64,000 nucleotides of DNA. Origin: Halomonas socia (GTDB lineage Bacteria; Pseudomonadota; Gammaproteobacteria; Pseudomonadales; Halomonadaceae). Both the position numbers and the translations under genes were made by a program. The notes beneath the pieces are model-generated. The model saw nothing but the letters and a program-made list of their open reading frames with translations, made no database searches and was not told where the DNA came from. The stretch is taken from assembly GCF_010977575.1 (NCBI RefSeq), contig NZ_CP048812.1, positions 2,852,001-2,916,000 on the forward strand, read 5' to 3'. How positions within the stretch are numbered: position 1 is the first letter of the stretch; the number at the start of each line of letters is the position of its first letter. Below, one piece after another: positions 57,761 to 64,000 of the stretch.

Positions 57761-57954
57761 TAGGTATATGGCAACTGCCAGTACCAGCACTGCAATAATC
57801 AGAATACGAACTAGATTCTCACTACTCTTCACGGCTGGCCTTAGCACTTTATCAGCGCTATTCGAGATGAAATGATTCGGGCATTCCGGGGGTTGGGAAG
57901 CCAGCACTGTCAGAGGTTACCGCCATCGCTTCACCGGGTCTAACATGCGCGGTG
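57761..57954. other. Gap with no clear gene
   Basis: About 190 bp between the truncated SDR and the minus-strand oxidoreductase. On the minus strand it reads as a short hydrophobic tail (VRILIIAVLVLAVAIYLS, ending near 57768) without a credible start. It may be the end of a further degraded gene. No hairpin terminator is obvious. Confidence 0.4.
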
Positions 57955-58704
57955 TCACGGTCTCCAGCTCAGTGGATGCTCCGCCTCCAGCACGCCGTGC
58001 TCGTCCCAATCCTGCCAGCCGCTGAAGGGAATCGTGGGAGCATCCTCGAGGGTGGGCAGCCGCTGGGCCCAGCCCGCCTTGGCGCTCTCGAGGTGCTCGC
58101 GAAACTCGCCCTCGGCCTGGTAGCTGAGCCCGCCGCCCTGCACGCCGTAGACGACCTGCGGTGCCAGCACCTCCAGGCCCAGGTAGTAGAGCGAGCAGTG
58201 TGTCGGCCACATCAGCGTTGCCATGTCGCCGCCGCGCCCGTGGCGGGTGAAGGCCGCCGCCGGCGAGCCGGTGGTCACCGAGCAGATCGCCCGCTTGCCT
58301 GCCAGGTGGCCGCGGTCATAGCGCATGCTGCCGGAGTAGAGTCCGCCGTAGACCATCACCCGGTCGAACCAGCCCTTGAGCATCGCCGGCAGCCCGTGCC
58401 ACCACAGCGGGAACTGCAGGATGATCAGATCCGCACGCTCGAGCCGCGCGATCTCGCGCTGCACGTCGTCTGGCAATGCCTGCCGGTCGAAGGCGTGCCG
58501 CTGTTCGTTGAGTGGCAAGAAGGTATCGGGGTCGACCCGTCCGGCATAGTGCGCCGGGCCCTCCACTGGATCGAAGCCTTCGGCGTAGAGATCCGAGACC
58601 TCGACGCCATGACCCTGGCGCTGCAGGGTTTCCACGGCGACCTCCTTGAGAGCGCCGTTGAAGGAGTGGGGTTCGGGATGGCAGAAGGCGATCAGCACGT
58701 TCAT
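57955..58704 (-). CDS. NAD(P)H dehydrogenase (quinone)/flavodoxin-fold oxidoreductase
   Basis: 249 residues, MNVLIAFCHPEPHSFNGALK start and the family's FMN loop QFPLWWHGLPAMLKGWFDRV, then GSMRYDRGHLAGKRAICSVTTG. Related to NQO1/KefF/MdaB. It reduces quinones with two electrons and protects from redox cycling. A LysR gene diverges from it. Confidence 0.88.
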   Translation of the reverse strand: MNVLIAFCHPEPHSFNGALKEVAVETLQRQGHGVEVSDLYAEGFDPVEGPAHYAGRVDPDTFLPLNEQRHAFDRQALPDDVQREIARLERADLIILQFPLWWHGLPAMLKGWFDRVMVYGGLYSGSMRYDRGHLAGKRAICSVTTGSPAAAFTRHGRGGDMATLMWPTHCSLYYLGLEVLAPQVVYGVQGGGLSYQAEGEFREHLESAKAGWAQRLPTLEDAPTIPFSGWQDWDEHGVLEAEHPLSWRP

Positions 58705-58793
58705 GCGTAGACCTCCGGTCGAGAGTGTGTAGGTTAGAGGCTATGCTGTTCATTCGTGATTGAGTATTCCCTATTGTTGAAAGCGGGCTTTGC

Positions 58794-59668
58794 ATGAATG
58801 AACAGTCGCTGCAGTGGGACGATCTACGCGTGATCCTGTCCATCGCCGAGGCGGGCTCGCTGTCGGGTGCCGGCCGCCGGCTGAGGGCCAGTCACGCCAC
58901 GGTATTCCGGCGCCTGAACGCCATCGAAGCACGCCTGGGCGTGGCGCTGTTCGAGCGCTCGCGCACGGGCTATGCGCCTACGGCGGCAGGGGAGGACCTG
59001 GCCGCCACCGCGGCTCGAGTGCAAGCCGAAGTACTGGGGGCCGAGCGGCGGATGGCGGGGCGCGACCTGCGACTCTCCGGCAGTATCCGCGTGACCACCA
59101 CCGATACGCTGCTGATGGGGCTGCTGTCGCCGATCTTCGCCGACTTCCAGCGCGAGCATCCCGAGATCACCCTCGAGGTGGCAGTGTCCAACCAGTTGTT
59201 CAATCTCTCCCAGCGCGATGCCGATGTGGCGGTACGGCCCTCGGCTGCGCCGCCGGAGCACCTGGTTGGCCGCCCGGCGGGGCGTATTGCCCAGGCGGTC
59301 TATGCGCGTGCCGGAGCGGCGCCAGATGCCTGGGTCGGGCCGGACCGCCACCTGGGCTATAACGCACTCGACATCTGGATGGCCGATAGCGGCGCTAACC
59401 AGCGCTGCCGCTATCGCGTCGACACCATGTTGGGGATGTACGCAGCGGTGCGCGAGGGGCAGGGCGGGCCGTGCTGCCCTGTTATCTTGCCGATGGCAAC
59501 CCGGCGCTGACACGCATCGGTGAGCCGATCCCCGAGCTTGCCACCGACCTGTGGCTGCTGACCCATCCCGATCTGCGGCGGGTGGCGCGTATTCGCGCTT
59601 TTCTAGCTTTCGTCGCCGAGGCGCTGGCGGAACGAACCTTACAGCTGGCCAGCAAGCACGGCGATTAA
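58794..59668 (+). pseudogene. LysR regulator, frameshift near its 3' end
   Basis: The first frame starts MNEQSLQWDDLRVILSIAEAGSL with an HTH (GRRLRASHATVFRRLNAIEARLG). It runs to MYAAVREGQGGP, where the frame is lost at the G run 59466-59468. With one more G the reading would be GGAVLPCYLADGNPALTRIG and continue to 59668, giving a normal LysR of about 291 residues. Divergent from the flavodoxin-fold oxidoreductase, its likely target. Confidence 0.82.
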
Positions 59669-60294
59669 CGCGCGGCCCCGCCACTGGGGCGATAGAACAG
59701 GAAAATATCGGTCTCGGCGGTCAGCGGAAACACCGCGGCCCAGTCCGGCTGCACGCTGCGGTCGTGGAAATACAGTGCCCCACCGGTGCGGTCGGGAAGC
59801 GCCTGGTTGAGGGCCTGGCGGGCGATCTCCTTGGCGATCTCGTAGGCATCTTCCTCTACCACTTCATCCGCGCGGCCGTCACACCACCATGAGAATTGGC
59901 AAGGCCCCTGCTCGGAGCCGGCGGTGATGACCTCGCACACCGTATTGGGGAATTCCGGGTGTGCCAGCCGGTTCATGACCACGTTGGCGACGCCGGCTTT
60001 CTCGGCCTCGGGGTTGCCCTTGGCCTCCCAGTAGAGGGCGCGGGCGAGACAGGTCAGCGGGTCTTCCAGCGCCGCCTGGCCGGCGGGATCCACGGCCTGG
60101 GCTTCACCTTGCGTGATGGGGGCGTCGGGTGGTGCGGCCTCGACGTCCGGAGCGATGACCTGTTCCAGCTCCTCGGCCTTGTCGAGGGCTGACTGGGCCT
60201 GGGGTGATGGCGAAGCGACGACAGCCGGGGCCGTGGCAAGTAGCGACGCGAACACGAACGCGGCAAGCAAGGCAGTCACGCGTGGCTGGCGCAT
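59665..60294 (-). CDS. SleB-type cell-wall hydrolase, exported
   Basis: 209 residues from ATG 60294. Signal peptide VTALLAAFVFASLLATAPAVVA. The hydrolase domain has the standard LARALYWEAKGNPEAEKAGVANVVMNRL with the catalytic Glu, then FPNTVCEVITAG and QFSWWCDG. Ends with NALYFH-type GGALYFHDRSVQPDW. It cleaves peptidoglycan in the periplasm. Its stop overlaps the LysR stop by 4 bp on the other strand. Confidence 0.87.
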   Translation of the reverse strand: MRQPRVTALLAAFVFASLLATAPAVVASPSPQAQSALDKAEELEQVIAPDVEAAPPDAPITQGEAQAVDPAGQAALEDPLTCLARALYWEAKGNPEAEKAGVANVVMNRLAHPEFPNTVCEVITAGSEQGPCQFSWWCDGRADEVVEEDAYEIAKEIARQALNQALPDRTGGALYFHDRSVQPDWAAVFPLTAETDIFLFYRPSGGAAR

Positions 60295-60415
60295 GGGAGG
60301 GATCTCTGAGCGTGGACGCCAGGAGACGTCGCTGGTAAACGTAGTATAGCCGGTGGCCGCACTCCGACCATGCTGCCACACTGGGTGTCGTTCAATCACG
60401 AAAGGAGTCGTCCCC

Positions 60416-61003
60416 ATGTCGTTTGGCTATCGAGCTACATGGCGTTGCCATCTTGCCGGCCTCGTTGTCTTGTTGCTGCTCGCCGGTTGTCAAACACAGC
60501 CGCCGGCACCGCCGGAGCAGGATCAGGCGGCCATCGATTACATGCTGCAACTGGTCGATGAGCGCCTCGGGGTGGCGCCGCTGGTGGCGCAGTCGAAGTG
60601 GAACTCAGGGGCGGCCATCGAGGCGCCGGAGCGCGAAGCGCAGATCCTCGAGTCGGTGGCCGAGGAGGCGGTTGCGGCAGGCATCGATGAAGGCTTCGCC
60701 CGCGACTTCTTTCAGCAGCAGTTCGAGGCCAGCAAGCAGATACAGCGGCGGCTCCATCTGCAGTGGACTCAGGAGGGGCGCCCGCCATTCGCCGATCCGC
60801 CTGACCTCGGTGAGGAAGTACGCCCGGTGCTCGACCGCCTGACGCCACAGTTGATCGAGGCCCTGGCCGAGATGCAGCGCATTGCCGAGGTAGAGGGTGC
60901 AGGATACTACCTGCGCCAGCGGGCCGAGGTGCTGGTCAGCGACGACTTCGACGGCGAGCCACGCAGTGTGGCGTTGCGGCCGTTGATGGAGCGGATGCCC
61001 TGA
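60416..61003 (+). CDS. Periplasmic chorismate mutase (AroQ-gamma type), lipoprotein-like
   Basis: 195 residues from ATG 60416. Lipobox LLLLAGC, then YMLQLVDERLGVAPLVAQSKWNSGAAIEAPEREAQIL and FFQQQFEASKQIQ, which match the active-site helices of exported AroQ-gamma chorismate mutases (Arg, Lys, Glu, Gln positions visible). It converts chorismate to prephenate. Its stop (TGA 61001-61003) abuts or overlaps the start of the next gene. Confidence 0.85.
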   Translation: MSFGYRATWRCHLAGLVVLLLLAGCQTQPPAPPEQDQAAIDYMLQLVDERLGVAPLVAQSKWNSGAAIEAPEREAQILESVAEEAVAAGIDEGFARDFFQQQFEASKQIQRRLHLQWTQEGRPPFADPPDLGEEVRPVLDRLTPQLIEALAEMQRIAEVEGAGYYLRQRAEVLVSDDFDGEPRSVALRPLMERMP

Positions 61004-61065
61004 TCTCGCTGCCGAACGAGGCCGAAGCTGCTTTCGACATCATCGCGCGCGAGCTGGGCGATAGC

Positions 61066-61755
61066 GTGGTCGGCGTCTATCTGTTTGGCTCGGCACTGGC
61101 TGGCGGACTGCGTCCCAATAGCGACGTGGACGTGCTGGCGATCATCAGCCAGCCGCTCGATGAGTGGGTACGTAGGCGCATTGTCGAGGCACTGATGGCG
61201 GTATCCGGCAACCCAGCAGACGACGGTTCACCCCGGCCATTGGAGGTGACGCTGCTGTGCCGCCGTGCACTGGTGCCCTGGCGCTACCCGCCGCGGAGCG
61301 AGCTGGTCTATGGCGAGTGGTTGCGAGATGAGTTCGAGCAGGGCCACATTCCATCTGCTGCGGCCGACCCCGACCTGGCGGTGGTGCTGACCACTGCCAG
61401 GCAGCAAAGTCTCGCCCTGTGCGGGCCCGAGTTGGCAGAGCTGATTGCGCCGATTCCCGAGGCGGACCTGCGACGGGCAATCGTCGAATCGCTGCCTGGC
61501 CTGGTTGATGGACTCGAGGGCGATGAGCGCAACGTGTTGCTGACCCTGGCGCGGATGTGGATGACCCTGGAAACGGGAGAGATCGCCTCCAAGGACGTGG
61601 CCGCTGGCTGGGCGCTGGAGCGCCTGCCCCCGGAGCACCGGGACGCACTGGCGTTGGCGCGGCGCGCCTATCTCGAAGGGGGTAATGACGACTGGACGCA
61701 GCGTATACCGCAGGTGGAAGCGCTGGCGGGTTTCATGCAGCGAGCCATCGCTTGA
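61066..61755 (+). CDS. AadA-like aminoglycoside nucleotidyltransferase
   Basis: 229 residues from GTG 61066, but similarity to AadA proteins (SLPNEAEAAFDIIARELGD...) extends upstream to about 61003 without a standard start codon, so the true start is uncertain. Nucleotidyltransferase motif FGSALAGGLRPNSDVDVLAI, then the AadA C-terminal helical domain (LLTLARMWMTLETGEIASKDVAAGW). It would adenylylate streptomycin/spectinomycin if active; many chromosomal homologues have unknown roles. Its 3' end is repeated at 63636. Confidence 0.8.
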   Translation: MVGVYLFGSALAGGLRPNSDVDVLAIISQPLDEWVRRRIVEALMAVSGNPADDGSPRPLEVTLLCRRALVPWRYPPRSELVYGEWLRDEFEQGHIPSAAADPDLAVVLTTARQQSLALCGPELAELIAPIPEADLRRAIVESLPGLVDGLEGDERNVLLTLARMWMTLETGEIASKDVAAGWALERLPPEHRDALALARRAYLEGGNDDWTQRIPQVEALAGFMQRAIA

Positions 61756-61790
61756 CCTCTAGGCAGGATGTTGGACTAACCACTTGGCAG
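61621..61790 (+). repeat. Direct repeat, copy 1 (3' end of the aadA-like gene)
   Basis: About 170 bp matching 63636-63805 at a fixed offset of 2,015 bp, nearly identical over the coding part and about 10 percent different overall. It covers the last 45 codons of the AadA-like gene and a short tail. Confidence 0.9.
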
Positions 61791-61907
61791 TCTGAATCGT
61801 ACCGCGGTCCCCGGTCTCTCTATAGGTATTGATGGAATTAAAGTGGGACGGGGGATGCTGCTATAACAGTATTTCAATGCAAGCAGGAAGAGTGTTCATA
61901 ATGGAGG

Positions 61908-62843
61908 TTAGTCTCGCCGCTTTCGATACCCTAATGTGATCCACATTCCGGCTGTAGTGATAAGGCCGGTGCCGGCTACAATCATGCTTTCAGGAACAGT
62001 GCCGAAGAGGATAAATGCCCACAGTGCGGCAAATAAGAGGTATGAATAGTCGAGACTTGCGACAGCCGTTATAGGTCCAGCCTGATACGCTCGTGCCAGA
62101 GCTAGGTGAATGCCGATGGAAATTGCTGCAAGCACTGCGAGACTAGCAAAAATCTCACTGCTGAGCGGCATCCAGATGCGCATTAGAAATGGGTAAACTG
62201 GATCTGGGGCGAAAATTTTCAGGATTACGATACCAGCACCACCGATTACTATGAAGGTAATATTAACCGAAACGGTAAGGGCCCAGGGGCCAGCCGCACT
62301 CGTGCAGCCCCGTGTCACTACTGCGGCAATCGCGTAGCAAAGTGCCGAAGCGAGAGGTATGAGGGCTGCTGCGGAGAACGCTTGGCCCGTTGGCTGGACA
62401 ATGATCAGGACGCCGCAGAATGCCACGCCGATGGCAACGATCTGTCCTGGCCGAACCGGTTCACGGAGAAAGATCGCTGAGAGCAAAACGATAGCGACAG
62501 GACCCATATAATAGCATGCAGCCACTATGGACAGATCCAGGATCGGTAACGCTGCATAGAATGCAACGTACATCGCTACAATAAGACACGACCGAAGAAG
62601 CGCCCAGGGGGCGAGGGCGGCCCTCAGTACCATGCTGGACTTTTCCCGTGACAGTATCAGAAGCGCTGGAAGGGCGATCATCGACCGGGTCAGGAATAGC
62701 TGCCAAAGTGGCAGGTCGGCGCTCATCATTTTTACCATGGCGTCTTGGAACGCCATCAGCGCCGTTGCACAAAGGATCATGACCGGCCCGTTTGCACCTA
62801 TGCGGGCTAGAAGCGCTTTCTTGTTGAATTCAGGTCGTTCCAT
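61908..62843 (-). CDS. EamA/DMT-superfamily transporter
   Basis: 311 residues, ten membrane helices in two EamA repeats (LMAFQDAMVKMMSADLPLWQLFLTRS; IPLASALCYAIAAVVTRG). Typical metabolite exporter size. Divergent from an XRE-cupin regulator with about 130 bp between starts, which is the usual layout for such regulators controlling a transporter. It lies in the islet between the two copies of the aadA end. Confidence 0.88.
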   Translation of the reverse strand: MERPEFNKKALLARIGANGPVMILCATALMAFQDAMVKMMSADLPLWQLFLTRSMIALPALLILSREKSSMVLRAALAPWALLRSCLIVAMYVAFYAALPILDLSIVAACYYMGPVAIVLLSAIFLREPVRPGQIVAIGVAFCGVLIIVQPTGQAFSAAALIPLASALCYAIAAVVTRGCTSAAGPWALTVSVNITFIVIGGAGIVILKIFAPDPVYPFLMRIWMPLSSEIFASLAVLAAISIGIHLALARAYQAGPITAVASLDYSYLLFAALWAFILFGTVPESMIVAGTGLITTAGMWITLGYRKRRD

Positions 62844-62974
62844 CGGTTGCTCCTCGCATCGCCCCGCAGAAGGCAGAGCAACCTTAGCTGAGTGATGATG
62901 ATTCCATTCCCAGTTGTGCTATAATTTTTGATAATTATTTTCTCTCACATCAAAAAAATATGTGAAAAATTTAG

Positions 62975-63598
62975 ATGAGTCAATCTAGGTATACTTCGGT
63001 CAAAGGGCAGAATGGCTCCAGAGGTGCTGGCCCGCGTGAGACGCAGCCGATCATTGGTTCGCGCATGCGTGAGCTGCGCAAAGCAAAGAAAATGACGCTT
63101 CAGGCCTTAGGGGGTGAAACGGGTCTGTCTGTTGGATATCTAAGTCAGCTTGAGCGCGAGCACGCGACGCCGTCGATCCGTGCACTGAATGTGATTGCGC
63201 GTGTCCTCGGCGTGAATATCAACTGGTTCTTCCCCGATCCAGAAGAGCAAGAGGCGCCCGAGGCTGCAATCGTCGTGCGCGCATCCCGGCGCCGTGCCTT
63301 GAAGTTCGAGTCGGGAATCCGTGATGAACTACTCACGCCCACGCTGTCCGGTCAGCTTGAACTCCTGCTGTGCACCCTTGAGCCTGGCGGGTCTTCTGGA
63401 GACGAACTCTATTGCCATAAAGGGGAAGAGGCCGGCTATGTGGACCAAGGGCAGCTGGAGCTCACCATTGAATCAGAAGTGTTTCTTCTCAATGAAGGCG
63501 ACAGCTTCCATTTCGATTCTTCACGGCCTCATAGGTATAGGAATCCGGGAAAGTCCAAAACCATAGTGATTTGGGTGATGACACCGCCGCATTACTGA
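62975..63598 (+). CDS. XRE-family regulator with a C-terminal cupin
   Basis: 207 residues. HTH: IGSRMRELRKAKKMTLQALGGETGLSVGYLSQLEREHATPSIRAL, then a cupin domain with EPGGSSGDELYCHKGEEAGYVDQGQLEL and the ending GDSFHFDSSRPHRYRNPG. Such PuuR-like proteins sense small amino acid or polyamine-type ligands. Divergent from the EamA transporter. Confidence 0.9.
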   Translation: MSQSRYTSVKGQNGSRGAGPRETQPIIGSRMRELRKAKKMTLQALGGETGLSVGYLSQLEREHATPSIRALNVIARVLGVNINWFFPDPEEQEAPEAAIVVRASRRRALKFESGIRDELLTPTLSGQLELLLCTLEPGGSSGDELYCHKGEEAGYVDQGQLELTIESEVFLLNEGDSFHFDSSRPHRYRNPGKSKTIVIWVMTPPHY

Positions 63599-63635
63599 AT
63601 GGATGAAAGGGCCATTACTCCAAGGATGCTGCTGT

Positions 63636-63805
63636 CGCCTACCCCCGGAGCACCGGGACGCACTGGCGTTGGCGCGGCGCGCCTATCTCGAAGGGGGTAA
63701 TGACGACTGGACGCATCGCATATCGCAGGTGGAAGCGCTGGTGGGTTTCATGCAGCGAGCCATCGCTTGACCTGCCGCCGGCATGTTGCGCTAGCCTCTT
63801 AGCAC
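63636..63805 (+). repeat. Direct repeat, copy 2 (aadA end without the gene)
   Basis: Repeats the last codons of the AadA-like gene at 61621, but with no gene body ahead of it. The coding match is interrupted at 63635, where the islet sequence begins. It lies just upstream of the next backbone gene, so copy 2 seems to be the original right flank or a recombination scar. Confidence 0.88.
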
Positions 63806-63836
63806 GCTCATTTATAGGATCAAGAAGGAGTACGCC

Positions 63837-64000
63837 ATGAAAGTCGTGACACTGCGCAGCCCGGGTGGGCTGGACCAGTTGCAAGTCGTCGAGCGCGACG
63901 CGCCCGGCGAGCCGGGCCCGGGCGAGATCCGCGTGCGGGTGAAGGCAAGCTCGCTCAACTTCCACGACTACGGCGTGGTATCCGGCATGATCCCCGCCGA
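63837..64000 (+). CDS. MDR-family alcohol/quinone dehydrogenase (partial)
   Basis: First 54 codons, running off the right edge. Reads MKVVTLRSPGGLDQLQVVERDAPG, then GEIRVRVKASSLNFHDYGVVSG, the N-terminal catalytic fold of medium-chain NAD(P)-dependent oxidoreductases. The ATG follows AAGAAGGAGTACGCC. Subgroup cannot be assigned from this part. Confidence 0.8.
   Translation, partial: MKVVTLRSPGGLDQLQVVERDAPGEPGPGEIRVRVKASSLNFHDYGVVSGMIPA

Overview
The window looks like a chromosomal segment of a moderately halophilic gammaproteobacterium, most likely a Halomonas relative. This is inferred from the GC-rich backbone with strong G/C third positions, the gene families (CysB, the AcnD/PrpF-type methylcitrate operon, MexEF-OprN-like efflux, DUF2905) and ectoine-type genes. 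No rRNA, tRNA or CRISPR array was seen.

Layout. (1) 1-12.4 kb: an AT-richer gene-cassette array of a chromosomal integron. Small, mostly unknown genes all read rightward, each followed by an attC-like site. The array includes an HNH protein, a Nudix hydrolase, CcdA/CcdB, a DUF6680-like protein, two GNAT acetyltransferases and a two-gene cassette. Two insertion sequences (IS1182-like and IS3) sit inside attC sites, and relics of the same or related elements sit in two further ones. The integrase gene is not in the window and should lie to the left. (2) 12.5-15.8 kb: backbone genes (SLC13-type permease, GNAT, exported protein, DapA-family protein) with a 142-bp MITE. (3) 15.8-18.6 kb: a sharply AT-rich islet with an EctA-like acetyltransferase, an EctC-like cupin and a DMT-family transporter in one operon, and a divergent LysR regulator. 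There is no ectB. This is the best candidate for an undescribed system. (4) 18.7-31.8 kb: alpha/beta hydrolase, MarR, diheme cytochrome c plus PQQ-type dehydrogenase, YdiJ, serS, SIMPL protein, AI-2E-family permease, trxA, cysB and cysH. (5) 31.9-40.2 kb: pabB, then the propionate (2-methylcitrate) operon GntR-prpB-prpC-acnD-prpF with two matching palindromic operators. (6) 40.2-50.8 kb: a second MITE, a YciI-like protein, soxR with its box facing an ABC exporter, RidA, and an RND efflux operon beside a frameshifted LysR gene. (7) 50.8-60 kb: an accessory stretch beginning at an IS5 remnant, with redox enzymes, an epoxide-hydrolase-like protein, two TetR genes with clear operators, a truncated SDR gene and another frameshifted LysR gene. 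(8) 59.7-64 kb: SleB hydrolase, periplasmic chorismate mutase and an AadA-like nucleotidyltransferase. The 3' end of the last gene is duplicated on either side of a 1.8-kb islet holding an EamA transporter and an XRE-cupin regulator.

A recurring oddity is that five otherwise well-preserved genes are each broken by the apparent loss of exactly one base in a homopolymer. This points to long-read sequencing error at least as strongly as to true decay. Readers should check the reads before accepting the pseudogene labels.
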